A stretch of DNA of 64,000 nucleotides from Rattus norvegicus (taxonomy: Eukaryota; Chordata; Mammalia; Rodentia; Muridae): the NCBI RefSeq assembly GCF_036323735.1, contig NC_086022.1, positions 71,492,702 to 71,556,701 on the forward strand. Direction: 5' to 3'. Positions 36,626-48,400 of the stretch are shown piece after piece. A program made the translations under genes and the position numbers. The stretch's first letter is position 1. Each line of letters opens with the position of its first letter. Under the pieces are notes generated by a model. That model was not told the DNA's origin and made no database searches. It was given only the letters and a program-made list of their open reading frames with translations.

Positions 36626-39365
36626 TCCCCTGGTAACTTGTTGCCCACGCAGTGGGTTGCTGTGAGGTGTGAATATGTGCCTGTGTACTGAAGAACTAGC
36701 CACACCCCTGGGAGAAGGGGAGGGGATCTTCTCAGAGCTGAGCCTGGGGGCATAAAACAGCCTGAAGTAGGGAGGGGGAAGGGGAAGAACCTTCTTGATT
36801 CTTGGGCAGGGCAGCTGAGACTGGGAAAGGCTGAGAGGTGGGGTCAAGGAATTTGGGGAGGGAGCAAGGCAAGATAATTCTGAAGGTGAAACAGGCCTTG
36901 GGATATAGACCCTTGAAGACTCCTAGGGGACTCTGTGTAACTCCTGATGTTAGACAGCAGAAATTTAGAGTGACTAAAGATAGAGAAATCATGAGACCCT
37001 TTCGACCCAGCAGGAGGAACGGGTTCTGATAAGGCAATGTTCCTTTATCAAATAGTATCTTGCATTGTCCTTATGGCTTTCAATGAGACATGTTACTGTT
37101 GTTGAATGTATTCCTTCAATGGACTTGTAAGATCAGTGGAAAGAAAGCAAGGGAAGCTTTTGAATGAGAACATACCACACTGAGAGCTAATGTGCTCTCT
37201 CGTTTCCTGGGCTGAAGACAACATTGAAGCAGGCTTTCAACTTGTGACTTGGTTTCCAATTCATACCTCTCCAGGTCTTTGTACTTCTTAGGAATTTTGG
37301 GGCCATGCAGATATGAGAGACTTAAATGGGATATGCTTGAGACCCTCTGTTGGAGAACCTTAGGGACTGCCCCTTCCTTTTGATGTAAGTGAGAGAGCTC
37401 TGATCCATAGAACAAAATATCTAGAGTAAAGCAAGCATGGAAACACAAGGAAATATAGAAAGGGAGAAGAGCAACAGGAGACAAGGAAAAACAGTGCTCT
37501 TACCCCAGGAGTGGGAGGGTCACCTTGTGGAGTTTTTATGCCTCACTGGGGGTTGGGGCAGTGTAAGTGCTATTGGTCTCTGAAACCTGTGGACTTCTAG
37601 TCTAAGGAGATGGAGGGAGTGATAAGATTGAGGTGGGGGTTATAGATGCGCTGATAAGTGGAGAGGGAGCAGGTCATGAACAGTGCACTTGCCAAGGAAA
37701 CACTAAGCCCATAAAGCTGCTCCTTGAGGGGGTGGGGGTGGGGTGGAGAGGGGTTGTGGTAGAAGAGTCTGGCGCAGTCAGAGTTACACAGTCACTAAGG
37801 GCAATGGCCATAGGTCCCTTGAAGAAAGAAAGGAAGCAAGTATCCATAGGTCTTCAACTTTATTTTTTTTTCCTTGCTCTCCTTGCCTGCACTAAATTCT
37901 TCAATGGGAGAGGTCTGGATAAGTTGGATGGGAACCAAGTTATCCCTTGTCTCATCTCCATTATTCTGTTGATGAAACACAGTTTAGAATCTTTGTTCCT
38001 CTGGCTTTTCTCTCCGCTATTTCTTCCTTTTGATAATAGTTTTTATTGTACGGCCACAGTTCTGTTGCTCTTTCTTGTCATCTGTTTCTACTCAGTGCTC
38101 CTGTAGCTTTCTGCACCAAATGTCATTGTAGCCTCTCTTACAGATAGCCCCTTTTCTAGTAATAGTGCCCCTGGCAGGGCAGTTGCATCTTAGGTGTAGG
38201 CATGTTACCCATTGTTGAGTCCCAGTGATGTCCTAGCTTCTCACAGGTACCTAGGAGGAGGAAATAAACATGTTAGGGTTTTTTTGTTTGTTTGATTATT
38301 TCTTTGTACTTTTATATGTTTTCTACTTTGTAAGAAGATAAAAATTAAGAAGTTCCTAGATTCTGAATGATTTACTTCTGAAGCTAAGAGTCAGTCATGT
38401 GATCTAGTAAAGAGGTAGAAGTCATTGATGGTGAGCCTACGCTGGTTCTTTCCACTCCAGATATCCCTGCCACAGCTGCCCTCCCATTCATGTCTACAGA
38501 GCTGTGAGTTTCTCTGCATACCAAGGAACCAAGAAGCTATTCCTCCAAAATAGCCAGGAGGAGATTTGTGTTTTTTTTTTTCCATTCATTCATCATTCTC
38601 TGGATCTGCAGGTCAATGGGTGCAAGGTTGGGGTAAGCGAGGTCACTGCATTTTTACACCTTTGTGGCACCACCATGTGTCCTTCTACATCACCCCCATC
38701 TCCCATCACCTGGTATGGAGCTCAAGGAAGTAAGAGCTGGAATGCAGCAGGCTTCGTGTGTGAGCGTGTGAGCATACCTGCTAGCATGGAGGGAGTGATA
38801 AGCCCGGGAAAGCATCACATCTCTCATCTTATCTCCTCATTTCTGCAATTCTTTCTTGGAGAAAAATATAGGTTTGTGTACATCGCCTACCCCTGCACTT
38901 GCATACATTTTTCTAGCAATGTGTGCATGGTGAGAAAGAGTGACAAACCTTTCCTGCTCCTGGGCCTAGCTGCTGCTCATGACCCTGGACTGTTTTTGTC
39001 TTCCAACAAGGACCTTTATGCTATCTTCCCTGCCCACCACCCTTGAGTCCTCTTTACCACCTAGCCAACAGGTTTGACCTGTGGATGGCAAGTTCTCTCC
39101 AATTGCATTATTTGGAAGCTTTGACTCCTTGCCACACTCTTGACTCTTTGTAGACTCTCACCCATCTATTGAGCAAAGCATTGTTAGATACCCTTGAAAT
39201 AGCTTCTCTGTCTGTGTCAGACAGTGCAAGAAGATACACAGTAGGAGCCAAGTAAAACAGTGCAAAGTCCTGAAATGAAGGGAAATAAAGGAAAGAAGAA
39301 AAGAGAATACTCTCTGTTCAGAGAGAAAATAACTATCTTTTGGACTCTATTTCTTTTATTTTGTG

Positions 39366-39605
39366 TTTGTTCATTTGTTTGTTGGACTGGACATTGAACA
39401 CAGGTTCTCATTCATGCCAGACATTTTGCCACTGAACTACATCTCCAGCCATTGAAGATGTACTTTTCTATCACAGGGTCTTACTAAGTTTCTCAAACTG
39501 GCCTGAAGTCAGTCTGTAAAACAGGAAAGCCTTGAACTTGTGATTTCCTTCTGCTCTTTCCCCTCTGGAGTAATGGAAGGAAGGGCTATACCTGTAGCCT
39601 AGCAC
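39366..39605 (-). mobile_element. B4 SINE, minus orientation
   Basis: ID-like half (39366-39447: 'ggacattgaacacaggttct', 'gccactgaactacatctcca') fused to a B1-like half ('cacagggtcttactaagttt'), the B4 architecture. Confidence 0.7.
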
Positions 39606-40139
39606 TCAGCCTCCATGTCTGTTCATCCTTATGCACCATGCATTAGATCTGTCTCTGTCTCTCTGCCTTAGGGGCTCTGTGTGCTTTCTCACCCTCCCCC
39701 TATTCCCTTCTTCCCAGTTTTCAACAGACTGGGTTTCATGCAGTGCATCAGGCACATGTATGGACCTAAGGATGCTGGTGTGTAGACAGTGATTGTCAAC
39801 ATCTGTGCCAACCACTTTGCATACAGAAAAGCTCCATGGAATTATAGACAGGTGACGCATTCAGACTTAAAAGCACTGGAGATTACTGCTATGCATACTG
39901 ATGCCTGTCATCTTGCGTGGGAGCTGTGTTTTCCCAGTGACCCCGTTTTTCTCATCTCAGAGACTATGAGAATATTGTTGCTTTAGAGGACAGGTAGCTA
40001 TGCAGAACCAATGGTGTAATAGATGTGATGATACTTGGCAGATTCAGGAGCTCTTTTAGGTTGTGGTCTATAAGGTGACCCATTATGGCCATGTCAGAAG
40101 CCTCTACCATCTCCTACCTTCTGTCTGGCAATGGAATGG

Positions 40140-40183
40140 TATAAAGATCTAGAATGTAGCATACGGACATGGCAGTGATGTCA
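40140..40183 (+). promoter_or_regulatory. Llcfc1: candidate Llcfc1 promoter: TATAAA and CRE-like site
   Basis: TATAAA at 40140-40145 is followed by TGATGTCA at 40176-40183, one base from a palindromic CRE. Many round-spermatid promoters combine a TATA element with CREM-bound CRE sites, so this fits a testis gene. Both motifs are short and could be chance; the start site is not known. Confidence 0.3.
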
Positions 40184-40320
40184 TAGGACACATAGAGTCA
40201 GAGGTCCTATGGAAGAGAAGGAGGAAAAGCGATGCTGGCAAGGGGTAAGAGCTAAGAAAGGGAAGGGGTTGTGCTGGGACCTAGGGATTGGTGACAGAGG
40301 CAGCATGGGCGAGCAGGCCA

Positions 40321-40465
40321 ATGACTTCTCTGGGCTCCCAGCTCCACAGAGCAACATTCCTGACAGCTGTGCTGCTACTGCTGCAAGTAAAAGGGGTGAA
40401 GACTCTGAAGGGCAGTGCGAGCCTGGATGGTGACAAGAGTCCAAAAGAAAAAATGTCTTCTAAAG
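40321..40465 (+). CDS. Llcfc1: Llcfc1 coding exon 1
   Basis: Encodes residues 1-48 and the first base of codon 49. It carries the signal peptide with the L-L-L-L run, then G-V-K-T-L-K-G and a Lys/Ser-rich segment. The start context is weak (C at -3, A at +4). Confidence 0.9.
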
Positions 40466-41204
40466 GTGGGTAGAGAAGAGAGAGATGGGAATGGGATGGC
40501 GGGGGTACTGGACAGGTGGGGTGCTGGACATAAGGGTTTTCTTGGGTTCAAATCAGGTTCCAGCAGCTAATTATGTCAGAATCAATCTGGGATTTGGATT
40601 TTGGGAGATAACTCATGTTCCCTATCACCATAGTATGAAATAATAGCTATAGGTAAAAATGTTTGGCTTTACAACAATTATTAGTTGGGCCACAGCATGG
40701 GGCTATCTACAATTGTCAAAGGCTTCTGAGGAAGTAGAGTGCCTAGAGAAGGCCTCTTTGTCTTCATGCTTGAAAATATCCCTCACTCCTTTGGAAGTGG
40801 GAACTGGAGTGAGACTTGATTGTCACCTCTATTTGAGATGGGGCTACTGTTGAAGCAAGACCTGAAAAGCCTTCTCGATTTTAAAGTGTTCTCTCATCAC
40901 GTCAAGGCCAGCATTATGACTCGAAGTTGGCCCTCACTTATCTCTCCACCTTTCACCTCCTCCCCTTTCTGATACAGACTACAACTGAGATTGGGGCTGC
41001 CCATCTCTGCCTTTCTTTTATGTTCTAGACCAGGGTGAGCAGCAGTATGAAGAACACTTTGTGGCTTCATCGGTGGGTGAGCTGTGGCAGGTGGTAGATA
41101 TGGCCCAGCAAGAAGACACAAACTCCAAAGCATCAGCTATCCGGGACCACCTCTTTGATCTAGCCTTCTGCTTCAACCTGGCCAGCATTGTGTTTTTTTT
41201 ATGA
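40321..41204 (+). CDS. Llcfc1: Llcfc1 (Sof1), sperm-egg fusion protein, two coding exons
   Basis: Small secreted testis protein; mouse SOF1/LLCFC1 is known to be required for sperm-oocyte fusion. Exon 1 (40321-40465, donor AAAG|GTGGGT) and exon 2 (41029-41204, acceptor TTCTAG) join in phase 1 to give 106 aa. The family-naming motifs are both present: L-L-L-L inside the signal peptide (A-V-L-L-L-L-Q-V, about residues 16-23) and C-F-N-L-A-S seven residues before the C-terminal F-F-L region. The start ATG 40321 gives M-T-S-L-G-S-Q-L and a normal signal peptide (about 1-25). The mature chain is short, Lys/Glu/Gln-rich and ends with a hydrophobic S-I-V-F-F-L. The gene lies between Trpv5 and Kel, as in human. 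Confidence 0.93.
41029..41204 (+). CDS. Llcfc1: Llcfc1 coding exon 2
   Basis: Encodes residues 49-106 (D-Q-G-E-Q-Q-Y-E-E-H-F onwards), including D-H-L-F-D-L-A-F-C-F-N-L-A-S-I-V. TGA at 41202-41204 follows a T-rich F-F-L codon run. The acceptor follows a pyrimidine-rich tract ending GTTCTAG. Confidence 0.93.
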
Positions 41205-41512
41205 GAGACTTTGAGTTGGAGGCAATAATCTGGATCCTTCATGAGGACCTAGACATCTATCTCCCCTTTCTGATTGCTTATTGACCTCCTCTCCTAAATG
41301 CCTTCTCAAAATGCACACCCTGCTCCTTGTCTCTAAGAAGCATCTGGCCTTAGGGTGTATCAACAGAGCTTTCCTAACTCTTATAGCCACCACCTAATTG
41401 CCACCCCACCCAGAATTTCATGTCCCAGGGCCAAAGACACCAAACCTACACCCTTCTCTCTTAAGCTTTGTCTGAAACAGGGAGGAGACAGTGACAATAA
41501 TGTAGAAATTGC

Positions 41513-41518
41513 AATAAA
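41513..41518 (+). terminator. Llcfc1: Llcfc1 polyadenylation signal
   Basis: AATAAA about 310 nt after the stop codon, the first canonical hexamer downstream on the plus strand; it predicts an mRNA end near 41535. Confidence 0.75.
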
Positions 41519-41734
41519 ATTCTAAAAACAGTTGTGAGTGGCTTTGTGCAACTTAAGATCTTGCTTGATTCTCTAACTGGTCTGTTTAATTGCCTGGCCT
41601 TTGGCCCACAGACTGACTTTCAGATCCACCAGCTCACCAGCTTTGCCAGTGTTCATAAAGCTTTCTTGGCACTTTTCCCTCTTATCCTTCCTGACTTCTA
41701 GGAATAGAACATACCAAGAAAAAGGCACCAAAAG

Positions 41735-42097
41735 ATGACTGAGTGGGCTGTGGAGATGTAGAATAAGTAGTTACTTCAGAAGTGTAAGCACCTGTGTTTG
41801 AATCCTTAGAATACACTTAAAGGCAGATGCAGTAGTCCACATGAAAAATATCATCACTCTTACAGTGAAGCAGACAGACAGGAGGTGGTGATAAGATAGT
41901 TCCTAGAAGTTGGATTTGGAGTGTGTGCTACACACTGGTATGTTTCCCTGTCTCAAAACAAGGTCGATGGCAAGGACTAAAATACTCAAAGTTGTCCCCT
42001 GACCTTCACACATAAGCTATAGCACACATGTGCCCAGTGCCTACCGTGGGCATGTACATGTGTGGGCTCATGCATAAGCACACACACATACACACAC

Positions 42098-42145
<48 letters not shown>
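41735..42145 (+). mobile_element. B3 SINE with (CA)n tail between Llcfc1 and Kel
   Basis: B3 head ('gggctgtggagatgtagaat'), middle ('gaatccttagaatacactta') and tail ('tgaccttcacacataagc'), ending in (CA)n at 42101-42141. It separates the two convergent 3' ends. Confidence 0.65.
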
Positions 42146-42200
42146 ACATACCCACACAATGAAAAAAAGAGAGAGAAATAGCAAAGGGAAAATACACACT

Positions 42201-42236
42201 TTTATTTTGGGAACAAAAAGGAGAGAGACATTTATT
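42201..42236 (-). terminator. Kel: Kel polyadenylation signals (two)
   Basis: Two minus-strand AATAAA hexamers, at 42231-42236 and 42201-42206, lie 62 and 92 nt past the stop. Either gives a very short 3' UTR. Confidence 0.7.
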
Positions 42237-42297
42237 TTGACTTCAAGGATGGGCTCATAAGGAGTCCATGTATATCTCAGTCTCTTTGGTAGCCAAG

Positions 42298-42459
42298 CTA
42301 CCAGAGCTTGCAGCGGGTAGAGGGATTCAGAAGGGAACCACTTGGACAAAGAAAATGTTTGGCAAAATCTGGAGAATTGCTGAGGGGCCCATGGACTCGA
42401 AGCCTTGGAGGACTGTGAGTGTCCTGAGGGTCTTGTGAGATCAGCTCCCTACACATTAC
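42298..42459 (-). CDS. Kel: Kel coding exon 19 (C-terminus)
   Basis: Residues 661-713 and TAG: V-M-C-R-E, then L-R-V-H-G-P-L-S (His683, the transition-state His of M13) and the family C-terminus C-K-L-W, whose Cys forms a conserved disulfide. Confidence 0.96.
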   Translation of the reverse strand, partial: VMCRELISQDPQDTHSPPRLRVHGPLSNSPDFAKHFLCPSGSLLNPSTRCKLW

Positions 42460-45400
42460 CTAAGGAAGAAGATGGTCAAAAACGGTAAGGAGTAAAGAAA
42501 GTCTCATAGGGTCTTAGGGATGGGCTAGATACAGGGACTGGGAGATCCTAGGTAGAATAAAGAGGATGAAGGGCAGGGAGCTCAGGAGACACATGGATAA
42601 CATATCATGTGTAAATCATTCAATATGGCACTAGCCATGTAGGAGAAAAATTGGCTGTATAACATTATCATTTATAAGGGACAAAAGTGAGGGTTAGCAG
42701 TAGAGTTCTGTTAGTGAGCCACTAATGCATTGAAAAATTGTGGACCATGCCTGCTGAAAGAGCAAAAGGTTTTTAAAGAAGTGTTACCAGTTTGAGACCA
42801 ACTCCCTGGACTGAGGTCTCTAAGTAGTATGGTTATATGCCCAGTCTGTTATTGGTTCCTTTTAAAACAGTCTATTTCTGAAGCATAAGGAAAAAAGAAA
42901 AACAGAAAAAGGAAACAGGCTTATGTTATAGACAGACTTGGAAGAGTAGTATCTTCTTCTCTTGGAGATGGGGTGAGGAACTAGTTTCTGGATATGGTTA
43001 AACAACCTGTACACACCTAAAGGTGGTTCCAAAGGAACAAACGAGAAATGATAAAAATGGGGAGCCATAGTAGTGGACTTGCGAGTATGGAACAGTGTAG
43101 CAGGAGACAAACATTGTTTTAGCATCAGTGATAGGGTCCTTAACTGATGTGAAGCAAGTATAGAGAGAAATGATAGGTGTTCACCTGGGCGTAGCTTCGG
43201 AAGAAGAGTTGATAGGGGCTGAGCTCCTGGTTGGGCAGAGTCAACTCTCCAGTGCGCTCTGTTATCCTCTTTCTATATGCCTAGATATGGGTATGGGATA
43301 ACATTGCTTTTAGGCTTCAAATCTGTAGGCATTTAGAAGTCTCATATCAGCTACATAGCATGATACCCTAAGCCTTCTTATCCAACTCTGCACTGATGTT
43401 CTGATCTGAGCCAAGAAGAAAGAGTACTCACCAGAAGACCTACAGATGTCTTAGAAGGTGGGGGATCTACAGAGTAGGAAGGGGGTCCCAAGTTGCCATC
43501 TGTTCAATGGGAATGTGAAGGGCAGAAAGCTATGCAACCATATTTCCATGAGGGATAGTGGAAGAAACGTGGAAGGACAGGGACCTCAGCACACCTGAAA
43601 TGCAATGGCTACGCCTCCTATGTCTGCAGCATTTTCCAGGAGTGTGTGAGAACCATTGAAAGAGGACATGCTGGGTAAGGGGAAGGCAGCATAGCGATGC
43701 TCCAGGCATAGAAGTGCTTCTTGTAGTGCACGTGTGTCGCAGGCTGGGCAGCCCCCAGGAAGTACTGTTAAAGATGGGACAAGAGAATGAATTGGTGAAG
43801 GTTGGTGGAATATGAGGGATATCATAGACTGACCAGGAACATGGAACATTTTGCAGACTATTCATCCAGTAGCACTTGAATAGCCTTCCCCTTCCCTCCA
43901 GGTATCCTTTGTTGTCCTCCCTGGTGATCCCTTTGGTCCTACCTTCCAATGACTCATTACTCACAGAATTGGAAGAAGATATGCAACAGTTTATGGGCCA
44001 TGATGCTGCCAACAGCGCCAAAGTTCACGGCTCTAAAAAAGATGAAATCTGGTTTTACTTGCAAAATCATTTAAAAATATTTACTCCAATTTTCCAACCC
44101 CAAGTCTCATCCATCCTAATACCTGTTGATTCCTCTTGAGATCTCCCACCAAAAGACTCACCTTCAGAAAATGGTCCATACCTGGGGTAGCCAGGGTGGA
44201 AGAATGGAGGTTGGAGAAGGCCAGCAGGGAAGACCACCACATGGTCAGGTACTGAATAGTAGGCACTGACGCTCCAGGGAGATTTCTGCCATCTGTGTGA
44301 AGAGAAAACATAAACACAGCACTATCATTTACTGTCTATGCAAGGCACATGCAATCTTTCCTAACCATCACTATGGATTTGTTTCTGTTATCACTGTTCT
44401 TAGCCCATCTCTGGCATGAAGTATCTGTTCTCATACCTGTGGTAGGGAAAAGGCTGCAAGAAACTCCGAACCTTTCTGCCCTGGAGGGATCGTACACAGC
44501 TTAGGAAAGATTGAAGGAAACTGGGACCAAGTTGTATCTGGGGGAAAAGGCAGCAGGTCATTTGATGCACAGATATGTATACAGATAGCTGGTACTGGGC
44601 ACATTTACACCTGACCAGGTAATCCCTGATATATACATACCCTGTAATATCACCTCATGTTGGTATAAAGTTCATATGTATCATCATGTAGAGAAACATA
44701 GACATGCCACAGATTGCATGTGTTTGTTTGTGTATGTATACATGAAGCCCCTAGGCAGTTTCAATATTTTGCCTGTAAGGCTCATCCAGCACTGGGGTAA
44801 AGAAGAGGTGGGCTCAAAATTCCCCACAGAAAACGGATTGCTTTGCAAACTCAGTTGGATCAGGGGAATAAGAAACCGAGGGCATAAGTGATACTGAGAA
44901 GGACAAAGACTTACATCACTATATTCTTGTTTGGCCATCTCAGTCTTCAGGGCCCGTTTTGGAGCCCCCATCTCCACCTGCAGTTGGGTGAGCTAGAAAG
45001 AGACACAGTAATGTGTAAGCTGCCAGCATTCCCTTATAAATCCCTGTGAGCCATTGACACTGTGACTCAGATATGTTATCTGTACTCCATTTTCTCTCCT
45101 CCATCCCCATTTCTTCATCCAGTGATCAACTATCTCTCAAATGGCTTCAGACTGAACTGTAATCATTCTGGCATTACCTTGTTCAAGGCCTCTTTCCGAG
45201 TCTCCTCACTTATCCAGGAAAGCTTCTTGAGGCGTACGATGACAGCATCCTTTATCTCAGCAAATAATTCCATGGCCTATGGGATGTGTGCAGAAAATGG
45301 AAAAGAGTGTAAGGATTAGTCTGATCCCTGGTCCTTCTCTAGTTTGTAAAGAGACCTTTGCCCTACTGGGCTCCAAGAACTGCTAGAGAAAATGAAAGTG

Positions 45401-48400
45401 CTCACAGAGGGTTTGTTCCCCAGATTACCACAAATATCCAAGGTATAAAGATTTATGGGGTTACTAGGACATTGTCAAGCTCAGAATAGGTAATTCGTTA
45501 GTTGCCCCAAGAACAGGACACAACAGTGCTTTTGCCATTTTAATATCTGAGATTGTTGAGTACTTTCATTTAGGTCCAGCAACTCTCCCAGAAAGCAGAG
45601 AGCATGGGGAACTCCTGTTTCTATCTCTGTTTTTAGGACTTTTGTCTTCATACGCTCCCACTTAAATCAAGTCATATTTCTTCTCTACTAATTTCCTTAG
45701 CGTCCTAGCAAGTTGCAGTTTCCATAGTCATTCAGCCTGAATTTGCACTTTCTTAACTTGCAATTACTCACTCTCTTACGAACATTCTTTCCTGGTAAAG
45801 GAATTGGGTAATAGCATCAGAAATGACTCTGGCTTCAGACTGAGTTCAAAGTGGTCCCATGAAGTAAAATAACTCATTTAACTACTCTTTGTTCAATCCC
45901 CTCTTCCATTAAATTAGGAAAATAATCGTAATTAAAAATATTACACATAAAATGCTTATACGTTCCCTACTCATTCAGAAGTTACTCGTTTGTTCTCTGC
46001 AATTACATCATCCCGTGCTCATGGTATACCATGTGTTGTTCAAAATTCTTAGACAAACAAGGAGATAGCCTTAAAGGTCAAGGAGTTTGATTTTTTTCTT
46101 TTTCTTTTTATGGTTGAAGAAACACAATACCAGGAAAGTCCAGTGAGGTGTTTAAATTAATTCATGTTGGGAATACTTTGTGTCCTGTGGCTAAATTACA
46201 CTCGCCTAAGGGACTGAGCAGGCTCCTAGGTTCTGTCTTAGTTGACTTTCTTTTCTACCTGATTCATGCTTTGCACAACACAAAGAAGGACACACTTCAT
46301 AGAGCTAGGGCAAAGCGTGCTGGTTGGAAAGGGTAGAGTGTTGCAGGCTGGGGTAAGCTCTCACATACAGCACTTCGAATGCTTGGACCAAAGGCTTCAT
46401 GAACAAACAGAGCTGCCAGAGTAGGCTCAAAGAAGGATCCCGTCTGTTCCACACACTTCATCCACCGAGGGTAGGCTGGCTGCAAAAACATACTGGAGTG
46501 AGTGAGATCTGTCCAGGTTTCTGTTTTTATCACATCCCAGTGCCAGTCATCCAAAAGGATGTTTTCTTTGATGAATTTTTAACATTTTTTATTTCCCAGG
46601 AATGGAGAAATAACCCGGGCATTAAAGTGCCTGTCGCACAAATACAAGAACCTGAATTCAGGACCCCAGAACCAACATAAAAAGTCAGGTTTGGAGGTTC
46701 ATCCTTTTGGTAGGGTGGAGAAGCTGTTTGGCTGCTAACCAGCCTATCTGAACTAATGAGTTTTAGGTTTAGTGAGAGAACTGCCTCAAAAACTAAAGGT
46801 AGAGAGTGACAAAAAGAAATATACCTGGTGAGGTCTCCAAATGCACACACAAGTGCATATATGAAATATATACGCATACACTGCACATGTAGACAACAAC
46901 ATGGACAAATGCACACACACCCAGAAACATTCCTTTATCATTTTCTCAATATACACTATTGCTCAGCAGAAAAAGGCTTCCCTTCTCCCTCAGCTCCCAG
47001 GCTTGGTGCCTATTGGTACAAAAGGAAGGCCCTTAGGAGGCATCCCTCTGAGAAATGTAAGCCTCCTGGGAAGGGGAGGAAGAGTATCCAATCCTGAGAT
47101 TGTGTTCAACATACCAATCAAATGGCCCAGGAGTTCCACCATACTCTCCTTCCTAACAGACCTTTATTTCTTATTGTAAACCAATGGGAGGAACTCTTTT
47201 CTTCTACAGCATTCATGCCCAGTCACAAAGGGTGTGTATTGTATGGTAGAGCCCTATAGATCAGTAAAGGTGATGCAATTTTTCCTGTTATAAGAGGTAA
47301 AAGCAAACTACTAAGGAACCAGTGCACCACTCAAACTAGAATCCCACTAGACAGGGGAAAGTGGCAAGCATTACATATGTTAGAGGGAGAGTGGAGATAG
47401 AGGAGGGAGAAAACTCTGAAATATAAATGGTAGAAGAAATACATCAAATTCAAAATAGTGAAGCTCAATGGTTTCATTTTAGGGCAGTGAAAATGTTTGC
47501 ACACGTCTTCTACAAACCAGGAATAAGAAGACTATAAAGAAATTGTAGAAATCAAGACAGCTCCAAGAATATGTAAGGATTTCTAGATAAAATTCTATAA
47601 TGACTTATTAAAGGAATGTTTTTGAAGGTAGAGAAAATAATGTATAACTATTAAAGACTATTGTAGGATCACTGAGGGCCACATATATCAAAATAATAAA
47701 AATGTATTTATTTAAAGGGCTCATTAAACTGGGTTACAAGACAGACTGGGAGCTAAAAATACAGATAAGATCCTGCTATAAACACAGATTAGGGCCCTCA
47801 GCAACAAAACAGAGTCCCGTACTAGAAGAACAAAACACAGAAGTGCTGTGCAAACTGGAATATGAACTTAGCAGAAACGAGCAGGTTCTGAAATAAGACT
47901 GGTCCAAGCTGTTTGCTTACAGAAATGCACACATGTATTTACGTTCTCAGACTGGAAACTATTAGAATGCTTCCTCCTAAGTTTTCAATGTAAATTACTC
48001 CAAACACCAATGAAACCTACCTGTAAACTTAATTTGTCCTTAAAGACTACCACAGTACTACCCTTACACATAATATCCAGCATTTACACATGTGGGCTAT
48101 TAACCTAAACCCATGTACTTTAGGCAGGCCAGCTGTACAAACAGAAGAGAGAAAGTGTGGAGCAGAGACTGAAGGAAAGGCCATCCAGAGACTGCCACAC
48201 ATGGGGGATCCATCCCATATACAGACACCAAACCCAGACACTATTGTGGATGCCAAGAAGTGCTTGCTGACAGGAGCCTGATATAGCTCTCCACTGAGAG
48301 GCTCTGCCAGAGCCTAACAAATACAGAGGCAGATGCTTGTAGCCAACCACTGAACTGAGAACAGGGTCCCCAAAGAAGGAGTTAGAGAAAGGACTGAAGG

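Larger units (their letters stand above)
36520..40139. other. spacer between Trpv5 and Llcfc1
   Basis: About 3.6 kb between the divergent Trpv5 and Llcfc1 starts. It holds the Trpv5 TATA candidate, purine-rich DNA (36690-36870), a G-run cluster (37727-37753) and a B4 SINE (39366-39605). The longest open frame (38504-39046, plus) has no recognisable motif. No further gene seen. Confidence 0.65.

Noticed and set aside
37633..38106. 157-codon plus-strand open frame
   Set aside because: G-rich and T-rich low-complexity translation, no recognisable motif.
38504..39046. 180-codon plus-strand open frame between Trpv5 and Llcfc1
   Set aside because: No domain, no repeat or splice structure, mixed composition; nothing supports coding beyond length.
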